From: an uncultured Nostocoides sp.
GTDB taxonomy: Bacteria; Actinomycetota; Actinomycetes; Actinomycetales; Dermatophilaceae
DNA length: 64,000 nucleotides
Assembly: GCA_937873315.1 (NCBI GenBank)
Contig: CALMQX010000040.1
Location: 106,368 to 170,367, forward strand
Direction: 5' to 3'
Both the position numbers and the translations under genes were made by a program. The notes beneath the pieces were generated by a model. The model searched no databases, was not told where the DNA came from, and was given only the letters and a program-made list of their open reading frames with translations. Below, one piece after another: positions 8,316-17,217 of this stretch. Position 1 is the stretch's first letter, and every line of letters begins with the position of its first letter.

Positions 8316-9541
8316 CCGCCGAGGCACTCCACCAGGGTGCCGACCAATAGCTCCACCTGGTCAACGTCAATGATCAGCGGCGGGCGGATCTTGAGGATTC
8401 GCCCGCCGGGGCCGGTTGCCGCGATGAGCACCCCCGCAGCGCGCATGCGATCAACGACGCGCCCGGCCCGCTCGCCGCTGTCCAGTTCGACGGCCGCGTA
8501 GAGGCCGACGCCCCGCACGTCGACGACCCCCGCCGCGTTACCAGCGCCGGCACGAAGTCCGTCGAGTAGGTGCGCTCCGCGCTCCCCAGCCCGCGCCACA
8601 AGTCCTTCTCGCTCGATCACGTCCAAGACCGCTTGGCCGGCGGCGCTGGAGACGGGATTGCCGCCGAAGGTGTTGAAGTACCTCGTCCGGGAGGCCATCG
8701 GCTCGGCGAGATCTCGGCGAATCACCACTCCGGCCAGCGGATGGCCATTGCCCATCGGCTTGCCCAGGGTGACGGCATCAGGCTCGACGCCATGCCGGTC
8801 AAAGCCCCACAGGTGCCCGGTTCGACCGAAACCTGCCTGAACCTCGTCGGCGATGAAGACCCCACCGGCGGCGCGCACGGCGCGGGCCGCCTCAGCGAGG
8901 AAGCCCACCGGCTCCGGGATCAGTCCGTCGCTGGAGAGCACCGTGTCGACGATGAGCGCGGCGACCGGGTGCCCCGCCGATGCCAGCTCGGTGGCCGCAG
9001 CGGCGACCTCGGCGGCGAATCGCGCCCCGTCCTGAGACTGCGCCCGTCGGGGCGGATCGACGACCCGAACATGCTCGCCGACGCCCATACCGAGGGAGGG
9101 CGAGATGGCAGCGATGGCCGCCGTGACCCCGTGGTACGCCGTACGGGTCACTATCACCCCGGTACGCCCGGTGGCTTCGCTCACCAGCCGGAGCGCAAGA
9201 TCGTTCGCCTCGGATCCGGTGCAGGTGAACATCACCGTGTCGAGGGCGGCAGGCATCAAGGCCGTGAGCCGTTCGGCATACTCGACCAGGCCGGCGTGAA
9301 GGTAGCGCGTGTGGGTGTTGAGCACGGACGCCTGGCGCGAGATGGCTTCGACCACAACGGGATTCGCATGCCCGACGCTGGCGACATTGTTGTATCCGTC
9401 AAGGTAGCGACGACCGTCCGCATCCCAGAGCCAGGCCCCCTCACCCCGGACGATCTCGATGGGGTCGGTGTAGAAGAGTCGGTATGCCGGACCGAGCACG
9501 GCCTCGCGTCGGGCGCGCAGACCTGGGGTTGATGGGGTCAC
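8312..9541 (-). CDS. Class III PLP-dependent aminotransferase (phospho-lyase-like)
   Basis: 409 aa from a GTG that overlaps the upstream kinase stop (GTGA); a TTG three codons earlier is possible. Fold type I class III signatures: FTCTGSEANDLALRL, TRTAYHGVT, FIADEVQAGFGRTG and the PLP lysine in VTLGKPMGNGHP. This subgroup includes AGXT2-like enzymes and the ethanolamine-phosphate and 5-phosphohydroxylysine phospho-lyases. Direct coupling to an APH-fold kinase favours a kinase/phospho-lyase pathway in which the kinase makes an O-phosphate that this enzyme eliminates with ammonia release. An ordinary omega-transaminase role cannot be excluded. Confidence 0.85.
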   Translation of the reverse strand: MTPSTPGLRARREAVLGPAYRLFYTDPIEIVRGEGAWLWDADGRRYLDGYNNVASVGHANPVVVEAISRQASVLNTHTRYLHAGLVEYAERLTALMPAALDTVMFTCTGSEANDLALRLVSEATGRTGVIVTRTAYHGVTAAIAAISPSLGMGVGEHVRVVDPPRRAQSQDGARFAAEVAAAATELASAGHPVAALIVDTVLSSDGLIPEPVGFLAEAARAVRAAGGVFIADEVQAGFGRTGHLWGFDRHGVEPDAVTLGKPMGNGHPLAGVVIRRDLAEPMASRTRYFNTFGGNPVSSAAGQAVLDVIEREGLVARAGERGAHLLDGLRAGAGNAAGVVDVRGVGLYAAVELDSGERAGRVVDRMRAAGVLIAATGPGGRILKIRPPLIIDVDQVELLVGTLVECLGG

Positions 9542-10554
9542 GGCGACCAACCCGTCTCGTGGAGTTGACGCGCGACCAGCGCCGCGAGGCCGGCGTGGGT
9601 GCGGGCGTGATTGCGCAAGATGTAGTCCGCATTGCCCGGGTGTCTGCTGGCCCGATGACGCGAGATCGCCATGGCGAGGACAAGTCGGGCGATCACCAAG
9701 TCCAGGAAGGCCGCGAGCTCGCTCCCCGAGAGCGGAAGCACACCGGCGTATGCCGCGAGCAAGTCGGCGGGCCCCCGCAGCGGATCGCTCGGGTCGACGA
9801 GATAGGCCGCGGCCGTGGCCGGGTCTTGGACCCTCGGCGCTCGAACGAGATCGCCGACGTCGATCACTCCCAAGGACACTGCCTCGGCGCCTGAGCCGCC
9901 CGGCCGAATGATCACGTTGTGCGGGTTGAGGTCGTTGTGAATGAGCTGGGCGGGCAGGTCACTCACGAGTTCGCTGAGCCGCTCCCGAATCGGGGCGAAT
10001 GCCGCGGCTAGGTCGCCGTGGGGTGCCACGAGCCGCTCCACCGCATCGTGGTCTGCAAGCAACCGGCTGACATTCCACAGCAGCGTATGGTCCTCGGCCG
10101 GATGCCGCAGGTCGGCCAATGCCAGATCGATTCGAGCGAGGATTCGACCGAGGTCACCGGCCAGCGAGGTCGCGTCAATGGCACTGCGCGCCAACGGGAT
10201 CCCGTCGATCCAGGTGGTAAGCCGAAGCCCACACCTCTGCCCGGATCGCAGCCGCGCGCGGGCGGCATACGGGGCCACGACCCGCGAGGCCGTCAACTCG
10301 GGCGCACGCTCTTCGAGGTGTCGCAGGGCCGTGGTCTGCAGGTCGGTGACCTCGGGATCCTCGTCGGGATGAATGATCTTGAGCATCCATCCGGGCGTGC
10401 CATCGGCCGTCAGCCGGACGTTGCAGTCGCGTTCACCGGCCAGCGCGGACGCCGCCCCGTGAACCCCGAAATGCCGCGCGGCCAGCGCCTCGGCCTCCTC
10501 GCTTGCCACCACGGGCGCTGGCCGGGCCAGCACTCCGTCCAGGGGGTCATCCAC
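9538..10554 (-). CDS. APH-fold small-molecule kinase (hydroxylysine-kinase-like)
   Basis: 338 aa, GTG start. The catalytic loop is LIHNDLNPHNVIIRPG (HxDxxxxN) and the metal motif is LGVIDVGDLVRAPRVQDPA (DxGD). The N-lobe contains GERDCNVRLTADGTPGWMLKI, the open nucleotide loop and lysine strand. In this family, members paired with or fused to class III aminotransferases phosphorylate hydroxylysine or related amino alcohols; classical antibiotic kinases are also APH-fold. Overlaps the aminotransferase by 4 nt, so the two are probably functional partners. Substrate unproven. Confidence 0.8.
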   Translation of the reverse strand: MDDPLDGVLARPAPVVASEEAEALAARHFGVHGAASALAGERDCNVRLTADGTPGWMLKIIHPDEDPEVTDLQTTALRHLEERAPELTASRVVAPYAARARLRSGQRCGLRLTTWIDGIPLARSAIDATSLAGDLGRILARIDLALADLRHPAEDHTLLWNVSRLLADHDAVERLVAPHGDLAAAFAPIRERLSELVSDLPAQLIHNDLNPHNVIIRPGGSGAEAVSLGVIDVGDLVRAPRVQDPATAAAYLVDPSDPLRGPADLLAAYAGVLPLSGSELAAFLDLVIARLVLAMAISRHRASRHPGNADYILRNHARTHAGLAALVARQLHETGWSP

Positions 10555-10582
10555 GAGGTCAGGCTATCGAGGTCGCGATGCC

Positions 10583-11896
10583 TCAGAGTGCTCTCGGCAG
10601 GGCACCCTCGCTGATCCGGCATTCGTCGCCGATGCGGATTTCGGATGCCAAGTAGCCATCGGCGCGCAGCGGGCCGAGGGCGGTGACCATTCGTTCGCGC
10701 ACATCCCACGGTCCGATGGTGTTGGTGTAGATCTTGGTGTCACCCTCGAAGCCCGCGGGTGTGGAGATCCGCCACTTGAGGACCACGTGCCAGGGCATGC
10801 GCACGTCGACATCTGGTGGAGCGTGATGCCACTCCTCATTGCTCGGCACCCGGGCACCGGTGGCTGCATGTAGTGCGTGCAGGAGGTCTGCCACCGCATG
10901 CTGCTCCTCTTCGCGCGCCGCACCTGGCACCCCCGTCGCAGCGAGGGACCAGACCTCGACGCTCGGAAACCGGTGTCCCACACCGGCAATCGCGACCGCG
11001 CCATCATTCTCAGCGATGACCAGACCGAGGCGCACCGCTGGGTCGAGCACCCGAGCGTTCCAAATGGAGGGATCCTGCCGCGCCTGTGCCATGGCTTGAT
11101 CGATCCGCCCACCGTGCTCATCGATGCCCACTACTTGCTTGTGCAGATGGTCGAAGGATGCCCCGGCGGGCCGCAGCCAGTTCTGGAAGGTCGACACATA
11201 TTGAACCGCGGGATTGGCGCGATAGATATCGGACACCGCCTCCGCCGTGAGCGCAATGAACTCGCGGTGTTCGGTCGGCGTGAGCGACCCTGAGGAGGCG
11301 AGCTGGTCGTCGGTCAACGCCCCATCGACGTAGTGGCGCCGGCCCATGACCAGATCATGGGTGCTCACAAAGAAGTCCTGTGCTCGCTCGATCAGCGCCT
11401 GCTCTGAGAGCCCGTCACTCGCGGCTCCGAGCCGCTGCCGGATGAGCGTCACCAGCTGCCCACGGCCGCCCGGCGCCGCGGCATACGCCTCCCACCAGGC
11501 GCGCGCTTGCGGCGGCATAGTCCGGCCATGATTCACTCGCCAGTAGTCGGCGGACACGATCTCGAAGAGGTTGGCGGTGCGCCGGAAGTCGGCCGGCGCG
11601 TCGCTGCCCTGGCCCGGCAGCACGTGCCGCAGACGCTCGTATGCCGTGCCTCGCCACACCGAACGCACCTTCTCGGGGGGCGTCTCCACGAGGCGATCGG
11701 AACAAAAGGCGCAGGCACGATCCGCCTGTCCGGGTTCGAGCGGGCGCACCTGCGCCGGCGCGATCGCCGTCGGGCGGTGAGCTCGGCCGGGGATGGTCCA
11801 GACCTGGTCTCCGGTGAAGGGGTTGCCCTGCTTGATCGTGCCGTCGGGCAGCGTGCGCAACCAGGTCGTGTGGACGACCTCGGGCACCCGGATCAT
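10583..11896 (-). CDS. DUF4921 family protein (GalT/HIT-like nucleotidyltransferase fold)
   Basis: 437 aa. Opens with TLPDGTIKQGNPFTGDQVWTIPGRAHRP, characteristic of DUF4921, which resembles galactose-1-phosphate uridylyltransferase. A CAFC pair near residue 60 may bind zinc; GASFDHLHKQVVGIDEHGG is the HIT-type histidine motif. The C-terminal part includes WHVVLKWRIS and GPWDVRERM. The substrate is unknown. Followed 28 nt later by the kinase/aminotransferase pair on the same strand and preceded by a secreted-protein gene 10 nt upstream, so a four-gene transcript is plausible though the products have no obvious common pathway. Confidence 0.78.
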   Translation of the reverse strand: MIRVPEVVHTTWLRTLPDGTIKQGNPFTGDQVWTIPGRAHRPTAIAPAQVRPLEPGQADRACAFCSDRLVETPPEKVRSVWRGTAYERLRHVLPGQGSDAPADFRRTANLFEIVSADYWRVNHGRTMPPQARAWWEAYAAAPGGRGQLVTLIRQRLGAASDGLSEQALIERAQDFFVSTHDLVMGRRHYVDGALTDDQLASSGSLTPTEHREFIALTAEAVSDIYRANPAVQYVSTFQNWLRPAGASFDHLHKQVVGIDEHGGRIDQAMAQARQDPSIWNARVLDPAVRLGLVIAENDGAVAIAGVGHRFPSVEVWSLAATGVPGAAREEEQHAVADLLHALHAATGARVPSNEEWHHAPPDVDVRMPWHVVLKWRISTPAGFEGDTKIYTNTIGPWDVRERMVTALGPLRADGYLASEIRIGDECRISEGALPRAL

Positions 11897-11906
11897 CGAT
11901 GCCGAC

Positions 11907-12539
11907 TCAACAGCCCGCGAAGGAGAAGGCGTCGTAAACGACGTAGCTGAATACCTGGACGATGGGCGAGATGCCAGGGTAGGTCACGGTGACCATCCAC
12001 GTTCCACTGGAGTTCCACGGGGCAGCCAGGCAGTCGTTTCCGTTGTAAGTCGCCGTGCTGACCTTGACCGTGACCTGCCCGGCGGCATTCGTCGTCAATG
12101 TGCTCACCGTGCGCTTGGTCGCGCTCTCACCAAAACCGCTGGTTTGGCTTGATGGCGAGAACCCGATGAGGTAGTTGCCCTCGATGTCCTTGCGCTCGTC
12201 GCCGGCCACGGAGACGGTGGCTCCGGCCACCGGGTTGCCGGCATAGTCGACCACCGTCAGCGTCAGATTGACCACCGTGATCGTCGTCGGGCTCGTGTTG
12301 GTATTGGAGTTGGTGGCCTTGGTGTCACGCAGGTTGAGATCGATGCCGCCGGAACTGAGCCCCGCGGTGGCGATCAGCACGGCGACCGGTGGAGATGCGG
12401 CAGCTTGGGGCGCCAACGCAGCGACGGTGACCGTCGGAATCGCCCACGCAGCACCGAGGGCGATGCGGCGCCGGGCGATCCCGGTCACTGCAGCCGGTGA
12501 ACCTGTCCCGTCGAGCTTGTCGTCCTGCACGCCTTCCAC
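11907..12539 (-). CDS. Exported Ig-like/invasin-like domain protein
   Basis: 210 aa, GTG start. After a 24-residue cytoplasmic stretch comes a signal sequence (ARRRIALGAAWAIPTVTVAALAPQAAAS) with a twin-arginine-like RRR, possibly Tat. The mature part reads as an Ig-like beta domain: TVVNLTLTVVDYAGNPVAGATVSVAGD and TLTTNAAGQVTVKVST resemble bacterial Big_1/invasin-type repeats. Two cysteines near the end (NDCLAAPWN and terminal FAGC) may form a disulfide. Probably secreted or surface-exposed; no sorting signal is visible. Confidence 0.6.
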   Translation of the reverse strand: MEGVQDDKLDGTGSPAAVTGIARRRIALGAAWAIPTVTVAALAPQAAASPPVAVLIATAGLSSGGIDLNLRDTKATNSNTNTSPTTITVVNLTLTVVDYAGNPVAGATVSVAGDERKDIEGNYLIGFSPSSQTSGFGESATKRTVSTLTTNAAGQVTVKVSTATYNGNDCLAAPWNSSGTWMVTVTYPGISPIVQVFSYVVYDAFSFAGC

Positions 12540-12564
12540 TGCCTCAACTTTCCCGCCTGATGCC

Positions 12565-12614
12565 GGAACCTTGAGGTTGGGGCCCCTTACAAGCGGCCTC
12601 CAGCGAAAGGTTCC
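12565..12614. promoter_or_regulatory. Inverted repeat in divergent promoter region (arms GGAACCTT/AAGGTTCC)
   Basis: Perfect 8-bp arms at 12565-12572 and 12607-12614, separated by 34 nt, just upstream of the secreted Ig-like gene. Could be a terminator-like hairpin, a regulator site or chance. Confidence 0.25.
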
Positions 12615-12686
12615 GACACGAAGTGTGCGCCGCCGGTCCCCGCACCGTCCCCAGCAGCCTCTCCACCGGACCAGTGTGGCGCATTT

Positions 12687-12724
12687 CGTTGGTTATCGAC
12701 ACCGCTATCGGCAACGAACCAACG
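12687..12724. promoter_or_regulatory. Inverted repeat upstream of DoxX gene (CGTTGGTT/AACCAACG)
   Basis: Perfect 8-bp arms at 12687-12694 and 12717-12724 in the 244-nt space between the divergent Ig-like and DoxX genes, about 60 nt before the DoxX start. Placement suits an operator for DoxX expression. No specific regulator is implied by the sequence. Confidence 0.3.
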
Positions 12725-12783
12725 TCCTGGCCCCCGGCTGCGTGGATAGAGTCGACGTCGCCGAACGACGACGGAGGTATGCC

Positions 12784-13242
12784 GTGACGCTGCGAACGCT
12801 GGCTCGGGTGGCCCTCGGGCTCTTTCTGCTCTTCGCCGGGATCAGTCATCTCGGCCCAGCGCGAGCGGAATTCCAGGCCCAAGTGCCACCGTGGATACCG
12901 CTTTCTGCCGACCTCGTGGTGGTCCTCTCCGGGGTGGTCGAGGTCCTTCTCGGGATCTCGCTGGCGCTCCTCACCCGCTGGCGAGTGCCGCTGGGTTGGC
13001 TCGCGGCGGCATTCTTTGTGGCCGTCTTCCCCGGCAATATCGCCCAGTGGATGGAGGCCCGAGACGCCTTCGGTCTGAACTCAGACAGCGCCCGACTGGC
13101 TCGGCTGTTCTTCCAACCGGTCCTGGTCGCATGGGCCCTGTGGTCGACCGGCGCCTGGTGGGCTTGGCGCGAGGCACGGCATCAGCCAGTCGGCGAAGGA
13201 CCTCAGCGCAGCCACGAGCGTGGGGTCGGCAACAACCGGTGA
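12784..13242 (+). CDS. DoxX family membrane protein
   Basis: 152 aa from a GTG with a clear GGAGG Shine-Dalgarno 6-7 nt upstream; upstream in-frame codons extend the frame but have no such signal. Four membrane segments, with ALGLFLLFAGISHLGPARAEFQAQVPPWIP at the start and AFFVAVFPGNIAQWMEARDAFGL in the middle, typical of DoxX/DUF4870-like small quinone-related membrane proteins. Exact role unknown. The 3' end overlaps the convergent NIPSNAP gene by 40 nt. Confidence 0.8.
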   Translation: MTLRTLARVALGLFLLFAGISHLGPARAEFQAQVPPWIPLSADLVVVLSGVVEVLLGISLALLTRWRVPLGWLAAAFFVAVFPGNIAQWMEARDAFGLNSDSARLARLFFQPVLVAWALWSTGAWWAWREARHQPVGEGPQRSHERGVGNNR

Positions 13243-13919
13243 TGCTCTGGGGCTGAGTCGAGATCCGCTACGTGCTCAGGCAAGACAGCGACGAGGTGCT
13301 CGCTCGCGGCCGCACTCTGCGTCCAGGCAAAGGTGACCGCGGCCGATTCGCCCTCGACGACGGGCAGGCGAGGCACATTGTTCGGCCGGGGATCAGAAAC
13401 GTAGGCGCCAACCAGCTCGGCACCAGCACTCTCAAGGGTCGGCATCACGTGCGCCCCGAACCAGCTGGCCAGGTCACCTCCCCGCCGGCGCCGCCAGATG
13501 GTGGCCAGCAGCACGCGGCCCTGGGCATCCGTCAGCTGCGGCGTCGCGCCGAGCCCCGGGCACTGCGCGCTCGGCAGCACCATGGACAGGCCGGTGATCG
13601 GGGTGAGCACGCGGACATTGCTGCAGTCCGAGAGCGTGGCGTTGAACTCGGCGGCATGGCCGCGCCACAGATCCCCGCCATAGAACCGTCCGGAGCCGGC
13701 CTCCCGGTCGGCATAGTCCCGCCACCCCCGCAACAGGACCCACCCATGCGGCAGGTCGAGGTCGATGAATTGGCCCAACACCTCCGAGCCGGCGTCCTCG
13801 AGAGCATCGATGGTCTTGGAATCGAAGACCTGCACCATGTCTGCGCGTCGACCGCGTCGGGCTCGGTACTGACGAAACTCGAGAATGCCGCTGGCGCTGC
13901 GCGGACCAAGCTCACCCAT
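13203..13919 (-). CDS. NIPSNAP family protein
   Basis: 238 aa from ATG 13919, which overlaps the stop of the upstream gene by 8 nt; a much longer frame upstream runs through that gene in another frame and is not used. SGILEFRQYRARRGRRADMVQVFD, VLGQFIDLDLPHGWVLLRGW and RFYGGDLWRGHAAEFNATL follow the bacterial NIPSNAP dimeric alpha-beta barrel pattern. A second, more divergent copy of the fold may form residues ~120-230. Enzymatic activity unknown. Co-transcribed with the small NHLP-like gene. Confidence 0.78.
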   Translation of the reverse strand: MGELGPRSASGILEFRQYRARRGRRADMVQVFDSKTIDALEDAGSEVLGQFIDLDLPHGWVLLRGWRDYADREAGSGRFYGGDLWRGHAAEFNATLSDCSNVRVLTPITGLSMVLPSAQCPGLGATPQLTDAQGRVLLATIWRRRRGGDLASWFGAHVMPTLESAGAELVGAYVSDPRPNNVPRLPVVEGESAAVTFAWTQSAAASEHLVAVLPEHVADLDSAPEHHRLLPTPRSWLR

Positions 13920-14256
13920 GAGTTGTAGTGTCGCCGACGGCGCTGACACCAGGGGGCGGAGTCGGCCACGATCCCGGGGACGTCCCCCCAGCGGGCGCCC
14001 CGCCGAGGATCCCAATGGCCAATCCGACGGTAGCCACCACGGCGACTCCGCCCCCCAACGCACGTCCGTGACGAGCTCGCTTTGCGCCGTCAGCCGCTGG
14101 AGCTGGCGGTACGGGCGCAATGATGCGTTCCAAACGTGCGAGGTCTGCGGCGCTCAGGTCATAGTCCTTGAGTGCCTTGGCAGGGTCGATCCGCAACTGG
14201 TCGGCGAAACCAGGATCGTTAGCGAGCCTGGCCAAGGCATCGTGGACATTGAGCAC
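13912..14256 (-). CDS. Small NHLP/Os1348-like protein with one membrane segment
   Basis: 114 aa from the GTG at 14256; a GTG 48 nt earlier (14304) is an alternative. Residues 1-~45 (VHDALARLANDPGFADQLRIDPAKALKDYDLSAADLARLERII) resemble the helical NHLP/Os1348 or LigA-like fold seen in RiPP leader-type proteins. This is followed by a basic stretch, one hydrophobic helix (GGGVAVVATVGLAIGILGG) and a Gly/Pro-rich tail. If it is a RiPP-related leader, the usual core is replaced by a transmembrane tail. No maturase is adjacent. Sits between the LuxR-type regulator and the NIPSNAP gene, overlapping the latter by 8 nt. Confidence 0.55.
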   Translation of the reverse strand: MLNVHDALARLANDPGFADQLRIDPAKALKDYDLSAADLARLERIIAPVPPAPAADGAKRARHGRALGGGVAVVATVGLAIGILGGAPAGGTSPGSWPTPPPGVSAVGDTTTHG

Positions 14257-14331
14257 GCACCTAGCGTGTGGTTCCCGCCGGGGGAGGCGGAGGAAGTTGG
14301 CCACTCAATCGCCGGATCGCAGTACTCAATT

Positions 14332-16974
14332 TCAGAGGTGGGATAGGCCGAGGGCCGCGGGCAGTTGGTCGCGAGCGCTGATCCCCAACTTGATGAAGAC
14401 GCGGTACAGATGATTCTCGACGGTTCGCTCACTGACATACAGGCGTTTGGCGATGGCGCGATTACTCAGCCCTCGGGCGGCGAGGTCGGCGATCTCATGC
14501 TCGCGTGTCGAGAGCGGTCCGGTCGCGGATCTCTTGGCGCCCAGCAGGGGCGTGACGGCGGATGGCACTTCCGCGCGCATGGCTTCGGCCAGCCGCTCGG
14601 CCGCGCCGGCGCCGCGCGCGTCACCCGCGGCTAGTCGGATCGAACGAGCCGCGGCGGCGGCCTCTGCGGCATAAAGCGTTGTGCCACATGCCCGGAACGC
14701 CTCCGCCACCTCCATGAGTAGGTCGGCATCCCCCTGGCGTATGCCGCTGACGAATGCCGCCCGCGCCCGAGTCAGTCGGCCCCGGGGAGGCGGGACGTCA
14801 GCCTGCAGGTGCCCAAGGTCTGGGAGGTGGTCAAGGAGCACCAGGCGCGCAGCCTCGTGCTCCGCTTCGAACCAACCGGTCCACTGACCAGTCTTGTGGG
14901 CCTCCCTGAGCACATCGGCAACTGCCGCGGCCGCGGTGGCGGGTTCACCACCCAGGGTGGCCACCCAGGCCTGGGCAAAGGGCAGATAGCGGTTGCCGAT
15001 GTAGCCAGGGGCGATCGGGTATGCCGTGATCCTGCTGAGTGCCTCGCTTGCACCGGCCTGGTCGCCACGTTGGGCGAGCGCGCGGACGAGCAGGGAGCCC
15101 GACCACAAGGTCGACCCCCAGATTCCGAGTGCGGCCCAGGCCGGCTCGGCTTCGGCCAAAGTGCGGGCCGCCCAGTCCATGTCGCCAGCCGCCTCACTGG
15201 CCATCCCGACGAGCATGCTGGCCCATGCATTGGCCTGGGCTGAGGACTCCAGCGGCGACAACTCGAAGCGCTGCCGCGCCGCATCCCCGGCGCTGGCCAC
15301 GTCGCCAGCGACAATCTGGGCCATGAGCAGGAGAGCCTGCGGCATACCGGGATCACCAACCAGCGCGATATCCGTCTCCCCGGGTGCGGCGAGATAGGCC
15401 GTGGCTACCTCGATCGCCCGGTCCGCCTGATCAGAGAAGATGAGTGCGGTGGTGGCCGCGACGCAGGCGCTGTACCGGACCCCGGGGTGCGGGTGGGTGA
15501 GTAGGGGTTCGGCCATCGCGATCCCGCCCGTGATGTCTCCTCCGAGCACGCGCTGCACCGCGGTGTTGGCGGCGACGAGTGCCGTGCTCTCACCCCCAAG
15601 TGCAGCGGCCTCTGCGAGTGCAGCGGCACCGGCCGCGAGATCGCCTGTGCCCCATACCTCTTCGGCGAGTTTGATCAGGACGGCGGTGCGCCGCCAGGGG
15701 TCGGTGAGGTGCGGCTTCACCTGGCTGAGCAGCGAGACAGCCTGGTGGTGTCGACCCGTGATCGAGGCGCAGTGGGCCGCGAAGATGGCAGCCTCTGCCC
15801 ACTGAGCCGGATCGCGCTCCTGGGAGTTCTCGGCCGCATGGTTCGACAATTCGGCGGCGAGCTCGGTCTGCCCGATCGCGGCGGCCCGGCGCGCTGCCGC
15901 CACGGCCTCGGAGGGGTCTAGGCGCGCTCCCGAGCGCAGGCTCCACGTCAGTTGGCGGAGTTGGTCGTCTGCGGAGCGTGAGGTTGGCGGAGTGGCCACT
16001 TCCATGGCGTCGGCGAGTTCGCGATGGATCCGCATCCGCGTCAGGGCGCCGAGCCGCGCGCGAGTCATATCGCTATAGAGGGGGTGGCCGACGTCGATGA
16101 TCAGACCGCTCTTGTCGGGGCGGGCACGGATCAGGCCGTCACGCTCAAGTGCCTCAATATGCCGTTCGGGCACAACGGCTTTCAACACCCCATACGGAAG
16201 CGCCCCGGCGACCGCGAGAAACTCCAAGGCCCGCTGTTGGTCGGCCTCGAGCGGCGCCAGTCGGGCAAGGACGAGTTCCTCCAGTTGAAGCGTCCCGACT
16301 GGGTCGCCGCGAAAGCTGTAGCCATCGCCGGAGCTCACCAGGGTGCCCGCGGCGAGTGAGCCTTCGACGAGTGCCCGCGCATACATCGGGTTGCCGGCCG
16401 CCGCGGCGGTGAGGCGACTGCGAGTCGGACCCGTGAGTGGGCCACCGATCGCCGCCTCCGCCGCCGCGACAATGGCTGAATCGTGCAACGGCTCGACGGT
16501 GACCTCCACGGTGTTCAGGCTGCGGCGAAGCCGGTCAACCGCTGGGGTGGTGGCGACTCCGCGACGCACGGTCGCGAGGAGTTGACACTCGCCGCCGGCG
16601 AGTAGTTGATGGAGCACGGTGATGCTCTGGTCGTCAATCGCATTGATGTCATCAACGACGAGCAGCGGTGGGAGAGAGTCGGATTCCGGCCCGCGATGGA
16701 CGTCCAGGGCGGCCCGAGCCGCGACGATGGCAGCGTGGCCAATGGCGTCGCCGATGAGGGAAGTCAACGGTGCGAGTGGGATCGCGCTCGACCCCGGGCT
16801 GCCGACGATCGGGACCACGCGCCCGGCGTACGCCGCTGACGCGGTGCTCGCCAAAGTGGTCTTGCCGATTCCGGCTGCTCCGGTGAGCACGACGTTGACG
16901 CCACGGCTGAGGAGCTCCACGACCTGGCTCACCACTACATCGCGACCGAAGACCGGCCACGCCCGCACGATCAT
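14332..16974 (-). CDS. Large ATP-binding LuxR-type transcriptional regulator (LAL/MalT-like)
   Basis: 880 aa. N-terminal STAND-type ATPase: Walker A GAAGIGKTT at ~32-40 and Walker B LLVVDDINAIDD at ~105. The middle is alpha-helical and repeat-rich (TPR-like). The C-terminal LuxR HTH begins at LSTREHEIADLAARGLSNRA and ends with SERTVENHLYRVFIKLGI. Such regulators bind a ligand or partner protein through the central region and activate promoters in an ATP-controlled way. The downstream small NHLP-like and NIPSNAP genes lie on the same strand and could be targets or part of the same transcript. Confidence 0.9.
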   Translation of the reverse strand: MIVRAWPVFGRDVVVSQVVELLSRGVNVVLTGAAGIGKTTLASTASAAYAGRVVPIVGSPGSSAIPLAPLTSLIGDAIGHAAIVAARAALDVHRGPESDSLPPLLVVDDINAIDDQSITVLHQLLAGGECQLLATVRRGVATTPAVDRLRRSLNTVEVTVEPLHDSAIVAAAEAAIGGPLTGPTRSRLTAAAAGNPMYARALVEGSLAAGTLVSSGDGYSFRGDPVGTLQLEELVLARLAPLEADQQRALEFLAVAGALPYGVLKAVVPERHIEALERDGLIRARPDKSGLIIDVGHPLYSDMTRARLGALTRMRIHRELADAMEVATPPTSRSADDQLRQLTWSLRSGARLDPSEAVAAARRAAAIGQTELAAELSNHAAENSQERDPAQWAEAAIFAAHCASITGRHHQAVSLLSQVKPHLTDPWRRTAVLIKLAEEVWGTGDLAAGAAALAEAAALGGESTALVAANTAVQRVLGGDITGGIAMAEPLLTHPHPGVRYSACVAATTALIFSDQADRAIEVATAYLAAPGETDIALVGDPGMPQALLLMAQIVAGDVASAGDAARQRFELSPLESSAQANAWASMLVGMASEAAGDMDWAARTLAEAEPAWAALGIWGSTLWSGSLLVRALAQRGDQAGASEALSRITAYPIAPGYIGNRYLPFAQAWVATLGGEPATAAAAVADVLREAHKTGQWTGWFEAEHEAARLVLLDHLPDLGHLQADVPPPRGRLTRARAAFVSGIRQGDADLLMEVAEAFRACGTTLYAAEAAAAARSIRLAAGDARGAGAAERLAEAMRAEVPSAVTPLLGAKRSATGPLSTREHEIADLAARGLSNRAIAKRLYVSERTVENHLYRVFIKLGISARDQLPAALGLSHL

Positions 16975-17156
16975 GGAGCCTCACTGTAGGGGAGGGCTTC
17001 TTGCTGCGGGCATCTTGTGTGGTGGACATCTTCTGGCGGGCGGCGGCAGGCGGGCGCGGGCGGCATACGGATGGCTGCGCTCGGCCGTGGGAGTCGCGGG
17101 TTCAGGCCTCGACACAAGGGTTTCCCGAGAACTGACGGGAAGGAAAGTCCGACGAA

Positions 17157-17189
17157 CCGGGGATTTCGGGGTGACCCCGAAATCCCCGG
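17157..17189. terminator. Perfect 15-bp hairpin, intrinsic-type terminator
   Basis: Arms CCGGGGATTTCGGGG (17157-17171) and its exact complement (17175-17189) around a TGA loop. It lies 29 nt beyond the stop of the coiled-coil secreted protein gene on the minus strand. No long T-tract follows on either strand, as is common in high-GC actinobacteria. It separates that gene from the LuxR-type gene downstream. The rest of the 243-nt gap holds one copy of the GGCATAC motif (17062-17068). Confidence 0.75.
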
Positions 17190-17217
17190 TCCTGTCATGG
17201 CTCCGGGAGCCAGCGGA

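Noticed and set aside
9538..10554. Aminoglycoside resistance kinase
   Set aside because: The fold fits, but the coupled class III PLP enzyme and absence of other resistance context favour a metabolic amino-alcohol kinase.
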